The position numbers and the translations under genes are program-made. Positions 17,428-26,407 of a stretch of DNA of 64,000 nucleotides are shown piece by piece. Each line of letters begins with the position of its first letter. Position 1 is the first letter of the stretch. The stretch is taken from the NCBI RefSeq assembly GCF_029964055.1, contig NZ_CP124836.1, positions 2,480,001 through 2,544,000 on the forward strand, given 5' to 3'. The notes under the pieces are model-generated. The model did not search any database. It saw nothing but the letters and a program-made list of their open reading frames with translations, and was not told where the DNA came from. This stretch comes from Arthrobacter sp. EM1. Its GTDB lineage: Bacteria > Actinomycetota > Actinomycetes > Actinomycetales > Micrococcaceae.

Positions 17428-20400
17428 TCGGTAACCTGCTTTCCCCGCAGGCACAGCGGGCAGACTTCGGGAAGGCGGCAGCCGTGGCCACCGTGGCCAC
17501 TTTTGGACGGATCATGGCGGGCCTCGAAAGCGCTCCCGGACATCACCCGGGCAGCGTCGCCGACCATGTCCAGTGCCCAGTTTTCCGCGGGGTCCAGCGC
17601 TGCCTGGGACTGGATGCCAGGGCTTTTGGTGCCGGTTCCCAGCTGGGCCAGGACGGCACCGCCGGGCAGCGGGGGCGGGCCGTCGTCGGAACCGGCGAAA
17701 CCTCCGGCCAGCACCGCAGCCTGGTACGCTCCCAGCTGCGGATGCCGCGCCAGCTCGGCTTTGCCCGGCTGCCGTTTGCCGGTCTTGAGGTCCACCACAA
17801 CGAGCCGGCCCTCGGCGTCGATCTCCAGCCGGTCGACCTGGCCGCGCAGCACGGCCGGGCGGGCAGGCCAAGGGCCCCCGTCGGCGCCCGCGTCAGCGCC
17901 GGCCGTTCCGTTCCCGGCCCCAAGGTCCGGGAGCTTGACTTCGAAGTCCAGCTCGACGCCGACCAGGGACCGTCCCTCGCTGCGCATCACCAGCACGTAC
18001 TGGGCAAGTTTACGAACCATCGTTTCGGCGCGCTGGAAGTCCAGTTTGCCTTCCCAGTTGTCCTTCATCCCCAACGCCGGCCAGCGGCGGATGAGCTCAG
18101 CCACGTATTCACCGCCCGAAGCATCGGGCAGGTCCTGCGCGATGGCGTGGACCAGGGTGCCCAGGCTGCGGGCAAAGTCGGTGGCGGCTTCGCCACCGGC
18201 AGCCTGGACGAACCAGTCCAGCGGCGACTTCTGCACCGTCTCCACCTTCGAAGGCGAGACGTAGACAGTGCCGCCTGGGGGAACAACGGGATCGTCCGTG
18301 GACAGCGGGGCCAGCCCCCACCAGCTCGCGGGATGCGCGCCGGGTACGGCGGGCTCAGCCGCGGCCAATGTGCCAAGAACGTCGGAGGCTTCCAGGGCTT
18401 CCGGAGTTCCGGCGTCGAGCTGGGCGTACTGGCGCAGCTCGGCGACGAGGGCGCGCAGGGTAAGAGGGCGCTCAACCTGGGTGAAAGCGCGCCGGTCCTG
18501 GCCGGGGCGGAGCGGCACCACGTAGTCCAGGAACGACGACGGCTGTTCATCCTCGGAAGACACGGCCGTGCAGATCAGTTGCTCCGTGGCCCGCGACACA
18601 GCAGTGGAGAAGCTGCGCAGCTCGTCGTAGCGGATTTCGCGCAGCCTGCTGAGGGGATCCAGTTGCAGGGCGTATTCCACGCCGTGCTCGACGGCGTCCG
18701 CGAAGAGTGTGCTGCCGAGCAGTTCGCCGCGGAGCCTGGTGTTTGGCCATACGCCTTCCTGCAGGCCGGGGACGATGACGACGGGCCATTCCCGGCCGGC
18801 AGCGCTGGCCGGGGTCATAAGTTCAACGGCGTCCTCCAGCTGGGCCCGTGCCGCGAGGGTGTCCATCGGGAGTTCCTGGCTGAGCAGGTACTCGAGGAAC
18901 TGCTCGGGTCCGGACCCGGGCAGCTGGTCCACAAAGCGCTCCGCCGTGTGGAAAAGGGCCATCATGGCATCGAGGTCCCGGTCAGCACGGGCACCCGCCG
19001 ATCCGCCGGCCAGCGCCGCCTCGGTCCAACGCGCGGCAAGACCGGTGGAGTTCCAGAGTGCCCAGAGCACCGTTTCGGCGTTGCCGCCCGGAGCCTGGGC
19101 GGCAACCCGGCCAGCCTGGATCATCCGTGCAATCCGTCGTGCAGAGGTGCCCTCAATGCCGAGGGTCCCGAGCGCGCCCGGTTCCAGCAGGGCCTCGACG
19201 AGGAGCACATCGCTGGTGCGGCCGCCGCCGCCCAGGAGCTCCTCCCGGCGCAGGGACTGGCGGAGGCGCCGCAGCTCGATCGCGGTGGCCCCGCCGATCC
19301 GCGAGGTCAGCAGCGCCACTGCCGCTTCGGGGCTGAGTGCGGCAGGGTCCAACACAACGGCATAGGCATTGAGCAGGGGCCGGACGGCGACTTCGTCGCG
19401 GACAGCGGATTCCGCCACCGGGATCCGGACCGGGATCCCCTGACCCGCGAGGTAGCGCTGCAGCTGGCTGAGCTGGCCGCCGTTGCGCACGACCACGGCG
19501 ATGTCACCGAGGTCGCGGCCGTCGGTGAGCTGGGCTTCCAGGATCCGTTGTGCCACGTAGCGCAGTTCGTGCACCGGCGACGGCAGCAGGTGCGCTTCAA
19601 CGGCTCCGGCGGCGGTTCCCGGGTCCGGATCCGGTGCGGGCGGCTGCTCGAGCTGGCGAGCGGACTGCCCGCCGGCCCTGCTGGAGATCCGTCCGGCAAC
19701 CGAAAGCCAGGCCTCAGCAACCGCCGGGCTGTGGCGGTGTGCGGTCCGGAGCGGCCGTTCGATCACAACACCGTCGACGGGGGCCAGCAACCAGGGGAGC
19801 TCCGCGACAAGGTCCGGGCGGGCGCCGCGAAAACCCTGGACTACGGTGTCCGGCGATGCGGTAATGAGCGCTTCCTTGCCGGCGGCGATGTCCGCGAGCA
19901 GCTCGAATACGGCGGGGTTGGCTTCCTGCATGTCGTCCACCAGGATCAGCTGGAGCCGGTCGCGTTCAGCGGCCAGAAAGTCCGGCTCGTCCTGGAAGAT
20001 CTGCCGGGCCGCGGTGATGATGCCGGCCGGGTCGAAGGATTCCGGCATCCGCAGGTCCAGGACGTCGCGGTACTCCGCATAGAGTCCGGCTGCGGCAACC
20101 CAGTCCGGCCGGTGGCAACGTCGCGCCAGGACCACAAGGTCCTCGGCCGTCCGGCCGGATTCGATGATCCGGTCAAAGAGCTGGCGGACTTCCTGGCGGA
20201 AGCCCCGCGTCAGCAGTGCGGCCGCCAGGTCCTCGGGCCAGGGCAGCTCAAGTCCGGGCTCCGCGTGGCCCTCCAGCAGTTCCTTGATGATCAGGTCCTG
20301 TTCCGGGCCGGAGAGGAGTTTCGGCGGACGCGGCAGCGGCAGGATCCCTTCCGCTTTGGCGCGCCGGATCAGATCGAAGGCGTATGAAGCCCAGGTGCGT

Positions 20401-20828
20401 GCCGGCGTCGTACTTAAACTGCGGTCCAGCCGGGCCGTAAAGCGGTCCCTGAGCGAATCGGCGGCAAGGCGTCCGGGGGCGAGGATGAGGATCCGTTCCG
20501 GATCGAGTCCATCGCGCCGGGCCCGCCGGACGGCGGCCTCAACGAGCACAGTGGACTTGCCGGTTCCCGGCGCTCCCGGGATCAGAACGGGGCCGGAGCC
20601 GTGTGGGACGTCGACGGCGGCGAGCTGGTCTGCCGACAACACAGGCACAGCGTTGTGCAGTTTTTTTGGCGGCAGCAGTCGGAGCGCGGAACCGGAGCCG
20701 CCCGGCCTGGCAGCTCGGCGCGTCCCGGCTTCGGACCCTCCTGGTGCCTGAGCCAGGGAAGCCGGTGGAGATGTTGCGGGCCGTGTGACGGGCGGGCGGG
20801 ACTCGGCGTTCTTGCTGGGGTTGCTCAC
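17424..20828 (-). CDS. adnA: Helicase-nuclease subunit AdnA
   Basis: A 1134-residue partner of AdnB. Walker A is GAPGTGKST (residues 85-93). The DExx box region reads LILVDDMQEANPAVFELLAD, so the usual DExQ is DDMQ, in line with a weaker motor in this subunit. The C-terminal RecB-like nuclease is intact (GQVDRLEIDAEGRLVVVDLK then TGKRQPGKAELARHPQLGAY). It is followed by a Cys-containing tail (GCRLPEVCPLC). The N-terminal 50 residues are Pro/Ala/Gly-rich and probably disordered. The start is GTG at 20828, overlapping the stop of the upstream alkyltransferase-like gene (GTGA). The operon is therefore atl-adnA-adnB. Confidence 0.92.
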   Translation of the reverse strand: MSNPSKNAESRPPVTRPATSPPASLAQAPGGSEAGTRRAARPGGSGSALRLLPPKKLHNAVPVLSADQLAAVDVPHGSGPVLIPGAPGTGKSTVLVEAAVRRARRDGLDPERILILAPGRLAADSLRDRFTARLDRSLSTTPARTWASYAFDLIRRAKAEGILPLPRPPKLLSGPEQDLIIKELLEGHAEPGLELPWPEDLAAALLTRGFRQEVRQLFDRIIESGRTAEDLVVLARRCHRPDWVAAAGLYAEYRDVLDLRMPESFDPAGIITAARQIFQDEPDFLAAERDRLQLILVDDMQEANPAVFELLADIAAGKEALITASPDTVVQGFRGARPDLVAELPWLLAPVDGVVIERPLRTAHRHSPAVAEAWLSVAGRISSRAGGQSARQLEQPPAPDPDPGTAAGAVEAHLLPSPVHELRYVAQRILEAQLTDGRDLGDIAVVVRNGGQLSQLQRYLAGQGIPVRIPVAESAVRDEVAVRPLLNAYAVVLDPAALSPEAAVALLTSRIGGATAIELRRLRQSLRREELLGGGGRTSDVLLVEALLEPGALGTLGIEGTSARRIARMIQAGRVAAQAPGGNAETVLWALWNSTGLAARWTEAALAGGSAGARADRDLDAMMALFHTAERFVDQLPGSGPEQFLEYLLSQELPMDTLAARAQLEDAVELMTPASAAGREWPVVIVPGLQEGVWPNTRLRGELLGSTLFADAVEHGVEYALQLDPLSRLREIRYDELRSFSTAVSRATEQLICTAVSSEDEQPSSFLDYVVPLRPGQDRRAFTQVERPLTLRALVAELRQYAQLDAGTPEALEASDVLGTLAAAEPAVPGAHPASWWGLAPLSTDDPVVPPGGTVYVSPSKVETVQKSPLDWFVQAAGGEAATDFARSLGTLVHAIAQDLPDASGGEYVAELIRRWPALGMKDNWEGKLDFQRAETMVRKLAQYVLVMRSEGRSLVGVELDFEVKLPDLGAGNGTAGADAGADGGPWPARPAVLRGQVDRLEIDAEGRLVVVDLKTGKRQPGKAELARHPQLGAYQAAVLAGGFAGSDDGPPPLPGGAVLAQLGTGTKSPGIQSQAALDPAENWALDMVGDAARVMSGSAFEARHDPSKSGHGGHGCRLPEVCPLCLRGKQVTE

Positions 20829-21241
20829 ACAGTCATTTCATCATCAGGGACCGACAGTTTGCGCAAGGATCGTTCCAGCCGCTCTGCGGCGGCGTCGATG
20901 GCGTCGAAATCACTGCCCGTCGGCGCCCAGCGGGCAGCCATCAGGTCCACCCGGAAACGCCCCTCACCGGAGTGCAGGTACTTTTTGTACTCGCCCAGCA
21001 GCGGGGTGCCTTCCCGGAGGTACCGGGCAAGGGCCTCGCGTTCGTGTCCGGGAGGCGCCTCGCCGCTGGACTTCAGGACCCGCCACCAGGGAACCGCGCT
21101 GCCGTGGTGGCTCATCACGGCGCCAATCTGGCGGGGGCCGCCGGAACCGAGGAGTTCCGCGATGTCGCCGTAGGCCACCGCGGCGCCTGCGGGGATCAGC
21201 GCCACCACATCCAGCACCGCCTCCACATACTCCGCTTTCAT
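20825..21241 (-). CDS. Alkyltransferase-like (ATL) protein, MGMT fold without catalytic cysteine
   Basis: A 138-residue protein with the DNA-binding fold of O6-alkylguanine-DNA alkyltransferase (VALIPAGAAVAYGDIAELLG, GGPRQIGAVMSHHG). The reactive PCHRV motif is replaced by PWWRVL, the hallmark of ATL proteins. These bind O6-alkylguanine lesions without repairing them and hand them to nucleotide excision repair. The ATG at 21241 is preferred over the adjacent in-frame GTG (21244) because TAGGCT ends six bases before it. Its stop codon overlaps the adnA start. Rv3204 occupies a similar position in M. tuberculosis, from memory. Confidence 0.9.
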   Translation of the reverse strand: MKAEYVEAVLDVVALIPAGAAVAYGDIAELLGSGGPRQIGAVMSHHGSAVPWWRVLKSSGEAPPGHEREALARYLREGTPLLGEYKKYLHSGEGRFRVDLMAARWAPTGSDFDAIDAAAERLERSLRKLSVPDDEMTV

Positions 21242-21247
21242 CACTCC

Positions 21248-21253
21248 AGCCTA
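21248..21253 (-). promoter_or_regulatory. -10 hexamer of the atl-adnA-adnB operon (leaderless)
   Basis: Minus-strand TAGGCT, six bases (GGAGTG), then the ATG at 21241. This would be the promoter of a repair operon of about 7.3 kb. Confidence 0.5.
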
Positions 21254-21280
21254 GCGGCGCGGCAGTCCCGACAGTCCTCC

Positions 21281-21310
21281 CCACCCCAACCCGCCCCACC
21301 CCAACCCGCC
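21281..21310. repeat. Two perfect 15-bp tandem repeats
   Basis: CCACCCCAACCCGCC occurs twice head to tail in the spacer between the divergent ATL and exonuclease genes, with a partial third copy (CCGCC) after it. It lies immediately upstream of the ATL promoter hexamer on the minus strand, where it reads as a purine-rich G-tract repeat. Confidence 0.85.
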
Positions 21311-21392
21311 CCGCCAGCCGGACGGCTGCGGTAGGCACCGCCGACGCCGTGCCGGGCACAAACGCTGGCGCGTTCCTGTCGGTGGCAGCAGG

Positions 21393-21398
21393 TAGCGT
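21393..21398 (+). promoter_or_regulatory. -10 hexamer of the exonuclease gene (leaderless)
   Basis: TAGCGT, then TGATGC, then the ATG at 21405. No ribosome-binding site is visible. Confidence 0.5.
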
Positions 21399-21404
21399 TG
21401 ATGC

Positions 21405-22115
21405 ATGAGCACTTGGAACACCCTCCCCCGCGCGGCCTTCGACCTCGAAACCACAGGTCGGAACTCGCGCTCCGCACGGATCGTCACGGCATCCATCACT
21501 GTGGTGGACAACGACGGCGGGATCATCAACGAGCACGAGTGGCTCGCCGATCCGGGAGTCGAGATCCCGACCGAGGCCAGTGACATCCATGGCGTCACGA
21601 CAGAACGGGCCCGCAGCGAGGGCCGCCCTGCCGCCGAAGTGACGCGGGAGGTTGCCGCAGCGCTTCAAGAGCTCTTCGACCGGGGAGTGCCGGTCATCGC
21701 CTTCAACGCCAGCTACGACTTCACCGTGCTCGCCGCCGAATCGGCCCGCTACGGTGTCCCGCAGTTGAGCCGTTTTCCCGTCCTGGATCCGTACATCATG
21801 AACAAGCAGGTCGACCGGTACCGCAAAGGCAAGCGCACGCTGACAGCCCTTTGCGAGGAGTACGGGGTGAACCTGGACAATGCCCACACCTCAGCGGCGG
21901 ACGCCCTCGCCACCCTCCGTATGCTCGACGCCATGGCAGGGAAGTTCCCGAAGCTCCGGATGCCGGCCAGCCACCTGCACCAGCTCCAGATCGAGTGGGC
22001 CTCGGCCCAGGCGTCGGATTTTCAGACCTACCTGCGCAAAACCAAACCCGCCGCCGTGATCGAGGGCGACTGGCCGGTGCTGCCGCCGGAAGACGCCAGC
22101 CGCGGGGATTTCTAG
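21405..22115 (+). CDS. DEDDh 3'-5' exonuclease (DNA polymerase III epsilon-like)
   Basis: A 236-residue exonuclease. All five DEDDh residues can be placed: Asp and Glu in AFDLETTG, Asp in FNASYDFTVL, and His and Asp in HTSAADALATL. There is no polymerase or helicase domain and no clear clamp-binding motif, so it is either a stand-alone proofreading or repair nuclease or a broad-range exonuclease. It is transcribed away from the ATL-AdnAB repair operon, sharing a 163-bp spacer with it. Confidence 0.9.
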   Translation: MSTWNTLPRAAFDLETTGRNSRSARIVTASITVVDNDGGIINEHEWLADPGVEIPTEASDIHGVTTERARSEGRPAAEVTREVAAALQELFDRGVPVIAFNASYDFTVLAAESARYGVPQLSRFPVLDPYIMNKQVDRYRKGKRTLTALCEEYGVNLDNAHTSAADALATLRMLDAMAGKFPKLRMPASHLHQLQIEWASAQASDFQTYLRKTKPAAVIEGDWPVLPPEDASRGDF

Positions 22116-22480
22116 GACAAAGAGCACGTCACGCGCCGAAACACTGACGGGCATGGCGGCACGCTATAGCCCTCAACGCCCCGAAAACCGGCCAAGTGCG
22201 ACGGAAATCACAGCCCTTGCGGCGCCGGGCGGGACCGGGCCTGCACGTCATTCGTTCCGTCGCACCCTGCCCGGACGGCTCAGATACCGTGGCACTACTA
22301 AGGCGCATGAACTTAATTCGGCATCGAAGGGAGATCGAGAGCATAAATTCGCTTTGAATTCGCCTTCGGGTCAGGTGTCACACTTATATTTTGCGGCTTG
22401 CTGTCCCCGGTCCGTCCGCGCCCTGCGCCCGGGCGCGGCGTTGCCCCCGCGGACCACACACTCCTGACGAAAGCGATTGC
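22116..22480 (+). other. Intergenic region upstream of the ABC importer
   Basis: No gene is recognised in these 365 bp. Around 22346-22367 an 11-mer occurs twice in tandem with two mismatches (AATTCGCTTTG, AATTCGCCTTC), within a stretch that is AT-rich for this chromosome. A possible -10 (TATATT, 22385-22390) lacks a -35 at proper spacing. GGTCCG near 22410 and CGGACC near 22451 could pair around an inner GC-rich stem in the leader just before the gene. Regulation of the importer probably resides here but no known riboswitch is apparent. Confidence 0.4.
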
Positions 22481-23434
22481 ATGATGAAAACCAAAGCCAT
22501 GAAGTGGCTGACTACTGTTCCTGTGGCGATCGCTGTGGCTGTGTCCCTGGCGGCCTGCGGCGGCGGATCAGCGCAACCGTCCGGCTCACCCACTGACGCA
22601 CTCGCCGGCAGCGACCAGACTTCGCTGGACAAGTACACGACCGCTGACATCACTCCCCTGGACACGATCGACAAGACGAAACTTGGCTTGATCACCGAGG
22701 GCACCTTGCGGGTCGGCACCCTCTCGGATGCGCCGCCGAACATCTTCATCGATCCCTCCGGTAAGTTCACCGGCTACGACAACGAGCTGATGCGTGCGAT
22801 CGGCGACAAGCTGGGCCTCAAGGTCGAATTCGCTTCAACCGACTTCTCCGCGTTGCTCTCACAAGTCAACAACAAACAGTTCGACGCCGGATCATCCTCG
22901 ATTTCCACGACCGACAAGCGCCGCGAAACGGTTGGCTTCACCAATGGCTACGACTTCGGCTACATGGCTGTCGTGACAAAGGACAACGCCCAGGTCAAGT
23001 CCTTCGATGACCTTAAGGCCGGCGTACGCGTCGGCGTCGTCCAGGGCACCGTGCAGGATGACTACGTCACCAATACGCTTAAACTTGAGCCTGTCCGCTT
23101 CCCTGACTACAACACGGTCTACGCCAGCGTGAAGAACGGCCAGGTGGACGCGTGGGTGGCCCCGTCCCAGCAGGCAACAGGCCAGGTCAAGGAAGGCGAC
23201 AAGACCAAAATCGCCGAGAAGGTCGTAAATACCCAGAACTTCACGGCCTACGCCGTGAACAAGGACAACAAGGCCCTTATCGAGGCGCTGAACGCCGGCC
23301 TGGATGCAGTGATCGCCGACGGCACGTGGACCAAGCTGACGTCCGAGTGGTACACGGACCGTCCCACCGTGGCGGAGCAGACCCCGCAGGGCTGGAAGCC
23401 GGGCAGCAAGGCCGTCCAGATTCCGGCAAAGTAG
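22481..23434 (+). CDS. Amino-acid ABC transporter substrate-binding lipoprotein
   Basis: A 317-residue lipoprotein of the polar-amino-acid binding family (SBP_bac_3). The signal peptide ends in a lipobox (VSLAAC), followed by a Gly/Ser/Pro linker. The core starts with GTLRVGTLSDAPPNIFIDPS and contains GYDNELMRAIGDKLGLKVEF and RVGVVQGTVQDDYV, typical of cystine- or glutamine-type binding proteins. The ATG at 22481 is followed at once by an in-frame ATG; either gives the same mature protein. It starts an SBP-permease-ATPase operon with spacings of 12 and -4 bp. The substrate cannot be read from sequence. Confidence 0.9.
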   Translation: MMKTKAMKWLTTVPVAIAVAVSLAACGGGSAQPSGSPTDALAGSDQTSLDKYTTADITPLDTIDKTKLGLITEGTLRVGTLSDAPPNIFIDPSGKFTGYDNELMRAIGDKLGLKVEFASTDFSALLSQVNNKQFDAGSSSISTTDKRRETVGFTNGYDFGYMAVVTKDNAQVKSFDDLKAGVRVGVVQGTVQDDYVTNTLKLEPVRFPDYNTVYASVKNGQVDAWVAPSQQATGQVKEGDKTKIAEKVVNTQNFTAYAVNKDNKALIEALNAGLDAVIADGTWTKLTSEWYTDRPTVAEQTPQGWKPGSKAVQIPAK

Positions 23435-23446
23435 CCCGGGCCGTCT

Positions 23447-24220
23447 ATGAACCTCCTGGATATCCTCAAACAACTTGGCGACACCTTCCTCGACTGGAAG
23501 GCGATGGGCGAAGTCATCCCCATGATGTTCGCGGTCGGCTTGCCGAATACGATCGTCCTGGCAATCACTTCCGGCATCATCGGAACGCTGCTCGGGATGG
23601 TGCTTGCCCTGATGGGTATCTCCAGGAACGCTGCGGTGCGCTGGATCGCGCGTGTCTACACCGACATCCTGCGTGGGCTGCCGCCGGTGCTGACGATCCT
23701 CGTGATCGGTTTCGGCTTCGGTCCGATCATTCGGCAACTGACCGGATCGACGAGCCCGTACCCGATGGCGGTGGCGGCACTGTCGCTGATGTCGGCAGCT
23801 TACATCGGTGAGATTTTCCGCTCCGGCATCCAGAGCGTGGACAAGGGACAGCTCGAAGCCACCCGCGCCCTGGGATTCGGCTATGGCCCCTCGATGCGGC
23901 TGGTGGTTGTGCCCCAGGGCATCCGGCGGGTTCTGCCCGCACTGGTTAACCAGTTCATCGCCCTGATCAAGGAGTCCTCGCTGGTTTTCCTCTTGGGCCT
24001 GCTGGCCTCGGAACGGGAAATCTTCCAGATCGGCAAGGATGCGGCGTCGACCAGCGGGAACCTGTCCCCGTATGTTGCCGCGGCGGTCTTCTACCTGGCC
24101 CTGACGGTTCCATTAACACACTTCGTGAACTGGATTGATGGCCGCCTGCGTTCGGGCCGGCCGGAAAAAAAGGAACCCGATGACGCGGCCGCCAAGGTCG
24201 GAAAGGGGGCCCCGGCATGA
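23447..24220 (+). CDS. Amino-acid ABC transporter permease (HisM/GlnP family)
   Basis: A 257-residue membrane protein with about five transmembrane segments. The leading segment ([20 protein letters not shown]) matches the family's conserved N-terminal helix, and the cytoplasmic EAA loop is clear: [20 protein letters not shown] followed by [18 protein letters not shown]. It lies 12 bp after the binding-protein gene and overlaps the ATPase gene by 4 bp (ATGA). A single permease gene implies a homodimeric channel. Confidence 0.93.
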   Translation: MNLLDILKQLGDTFLDWKAMGEVIPMMFAVGLPNTIVLAITSGIIGTLLGMVLALMGISRNAAVRWIARVYTDILRGLPPVLTILVIGFGFGPIIRQLTGSTSPYPMAVAALSLMSAAYIGEIFRSGIQSVDKGQLEATRALGFGYGPSMRLVVVPQGIRRVLPALVNQFIALIKESSLVFLLGLLASEREIFQIGKDAASTSGNLSPYVAAAVFYLALTVPLTHFVNWIDGRLRSGRPEKKEPDDAAAKVGKGAPA

Positions 24221-24954
24221 GCGAGTTTGCTTCCGGGTCGCTGACAGCAAAAAACATCCACCTGTCGTTCGGGGCGAACCACGTCCTCCGCGGCATCGAC
24301 CTGCACGTTGGGCAGGGCACAACGGCTTCCGTTATCGGGCCGTCCGGCTCAGGTAAGTCAACGCTTCTGCGGGTTATGAACCGGCTGATCGAACCCGACC
24401 AGGGCGACATCCTCCTCGACGGGAAGTCCGTGCTTCAGGACAACCCCGACGAGCTGCGCCGGCGGATCGGTATGGTCTTCCAGCAATTCAATCTGTTCCC
24501 GCACAAGACCGTGGTGGAAAACGTCTCGCTGGCACTGCGCAAGCTCCGCGGAATGTCCAAGGAGCAGGCCCGCGAGGAGGCAGTTGCCCAGCTTGACCTC
24601 GTGGGGCTCAAGCACAAGGCGGATGCCCGCCCCGCCAATCTCTCCGGAGGTCAGCAGCAGCGGGTGGCGATAGCGCGGGCTTTGGCCATGAAACCCGAAG
24701 TGATGTTCTTCGACGAGGCTACGTCCGCGCTCGACCCGGAACTTGTCAAGGGTGTGCTGGCGCTGATGGCCGACCTCGCCAAGGGTGGTATGACCATGGT
24801 CGTGGTGACTCACGAGATGGGCTTCTCCCGGAACGTCTCGGACACCGTGACGTTTATGGACGGCGGCGTCGTCGTCGAGTCCGGGCCGCCGGAACAGATC
24901 TTCACCGATCCGCGCACGGAACGCCTGCAGGGATTCCTTTCGGACGTCCTCTAG
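24217..24954 (+). CDS. Amino-acid ABC transporter ATP-binding protein (GlnQ-like)
   Basis: A 245-residue ABC ATPase: Walker [11 protein letters not shown]-loop [17 protein letters not shown], signature [19 protein letters not shown], Walker [14 protein letters not shown] and switch histidine [13 protein letters not shown]. One departure is DEAT in place of the common DEPT after Walker B, which is within family variation. It is the last gene of the importer operon and is followed by a strong terminator. Confidence 0.94.
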   Translation: MSEFASGSLTAKNIHLSFGANHVLRGIDLHVGQGTTASVIGPSGSGKSTLLRVMNRLIEPDQGDILLDGKSVLQDNPDELRRRIGMVFQQFNLFPHKTVVENVSLALRKLRGMSKEQAREEAVAQLDLVGLKHKADARPANLSGGQQQRVAIARALAMKPEVMFFDEATSALDPELVKGVLALMADLAKGGMTMVVVTHEMGFSRNVSDTVTFMDGGVVVESGPPEQIFTDPRTERLQGFLSDVL

Positions 24955-24978
24955 AGCGCGGGACGGCCGCTTAAGCAT

Positions 24979-25008
24979 GTGGGGCACCCGCCGCGGCGGG
25001 TGCCCCAC
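24979..25008. terminator. Strong hairpin between the ABC operon and hemL
   Basis: GTGGGGCACCCGCC pairs perfectly with GGCGGGTGCCCCAC, giving a 14-bp stem (12 once the loop opens). It stands between two convergent genes. A short TGTTT follows on the plus strand. Confidence 0.75.
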
Positions 25009-25062
25009 AGCTGTTTAAGCTCGATACCGGATGGGCAGTACGGGCCGTGGGGCCCGCCGGAG

Positions 25063-26394
25063 CTACGCCTTCGCGGCCGCCGCTGCCTTGGCGGCGGCCG
25101 GCAGGGCATCGAAGATCCGGTTCATCGCGGCGTCGTCGTGCGCGGCGGAGAGGAACCAGGCCTCGAAGACCGACGGCGGGAGGTAAACCCCGGCGTCGAG
25201 CATGGAGTGGAAGAACGGCGCGTAGCGGAACACTTCCTGGCCCTGGGCGTCGTCGTAGTTGTGTACGCCGCGCGCCGAGGTGCCAAACGCCACCGAGAAC
25301 AGGTTCCCGGCTCGCTGGATCGAATGGTCCACCCCTGCCGCGCCCAGTGCCGAGGACAGTGCCGCGGAGAGCTCCAGCGAGCGGGCGTCCACAAAGGAGT
25401 AGACTCCGGCGTTGGCGTGGGTGAGGGTGGCGACGCCGGCGGCCATGGCCACCGGGTTTCCGGAGAGCGTGCCGGCCTGGTAGACGGGGCCCAACGGCGC
25501 CAGGTAGTCCATGACCTCTGCGCGGCCGGCGAGGGCCGCGGCCGGCATTCCGCCGCCGATGACCTTGCCGAACGTCAGCAGGTCCGGGGTCCAGGGCTGG
25601 GCCGCGCCGGCGGCACCGCCAGTGAGGCCCCAGTAGCCCGAGTAGCCGGTCCGGAATCCAGTCAGGACTTCATCGAGGATCAGCAAGGCGCCGTGCTCGC
25701 CGGTGATGCGCGACAGGCCGGCATTAAACCCCTCACCCGGGGTGACGACGCCCATGTTGGCCGGCGCCGCCTCCGTGATGACGGCGGCGATGTTGGGTCC
25801 GTGCTGGGCGAAGGCGGCCTCGACGGCGGCGAGGTCGTTGTAGGGCAGGACGAGGGTTTCGGCTGCGGTGGCGGCCGTGACGCCGGCCGAACCCGGCAGC
25901 GCGAGAGTCGCCAGGCCCGAGCCGGCCGCAGCGAGGAGCCCGTCGAGGTGTCCGTGGTAGCAGCCGGCGAACTTGATGATGAGGTTCCGGCCGGTGAAGC
26001 CGCGGGCCAGCCGGACGGCGGTCATGGTGGCCTCGGTGCCGGTGGAGACCATCCGGACCCGCTCGGCGGCAGGAACACGTTCCTGCACGATAGCCGCGAG
26101 ATTGGCCTCATCCGGCGTCGAGGCGCCAAAGGACAGCCCCCGGTCGACGGCGGCATGCACCGCGGCGAGGACCTCCGGGTGTGCATGACCCAACAGTGCC
26201 GGGCCCCAGGAGCAGACCAGGTCCACGTATTCTGCGCCATCGGCATCTGTCAGATAGGGGCCCTTGGCGGAGACCATAAACCGCGGTGTGCCGCCGACGG
26301 AGCCGAACGCACGGACTGGCGAGTTAACACCGCCCGGCATCAGCTGGCGGGCGCGGTCGAAGAGTGCCTCGTTGCGAGGGTGGCTGGAAGTCAT
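25063..26394 (-). CDS. hemL: Glutamate-1-semialdehyde 2,1-aminomutase
   Basis: A 443-residue PLP enzyme that converts glutamate-1-semialdehyde to 5-aminolevulinate, the second step of the C5 heme route started by HemA. The PLP lysine lies in [16 protein letters not shown], preceded by [11 protein letters not shown], and the N-terminus [13 protein letters not shown] is the family's substrate-gating region. The start is the ATG at 26394. It is last in the minus-strand heme operon, 13 bp after the LLM oxidoreductase gene. The C-terminus is an Ala/Lys-rich tail. Confidence 0.95.
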   Translation of the reverse strand: MTSSHPRNEALFDRARQLMPGGVNSPVRAFGSVGGTPRFMVSAKGPYLTDADGAEYVDLVCSWGPALLGHAHPEVLAAVHAAVDRGLSFGASTPDEANLAAIVQERVPAAERVRMVSTGTEATMTAVRLARGFTGRNLIIKFAGCYHGHLDGLLAAAGSGLATLALPGSAGVTAATAAETLVLPYNDLAAVEAAFAQHGPNIAAVITEAAPANMGVVTPGEGFNAGLSRITGEHGALLILDEVLTGFRTGYSGYWGLTGGAAGAAQPWTPDLLTFGKVIGGGMPAAALAGRAEVMDYLAPLGPVYQAGTLSGNPVAMAAGVATLTHANAGVYSFVDARSLELSAALSSALGAAGVDHSIQRAGNLFSVAFGTSARGVHNYDDAQGQEVFRYAPFFHSMLDAGVYLPPSVFEAWFLSAAHDDAAMNRIFDALPAAAKAAAAAKA

Positions 26395-26407
26395 GGTTCC
26401 TATTCTT

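Noticed and set aside
17385..20387. 1000-codon plus-strand frame opposite adnA
   Set aside because: It covers conserved helicase and nuclease motifs on the minus strand and has no domain of its own.
22385..22390. TATATT as a firm -10 promoter for the ABC importer
   Set aside because: No -35 lies at a suitable distance (the nearest TTGAAT gives a 25-bp spacer). It is kept only as a possibility in the region entry.
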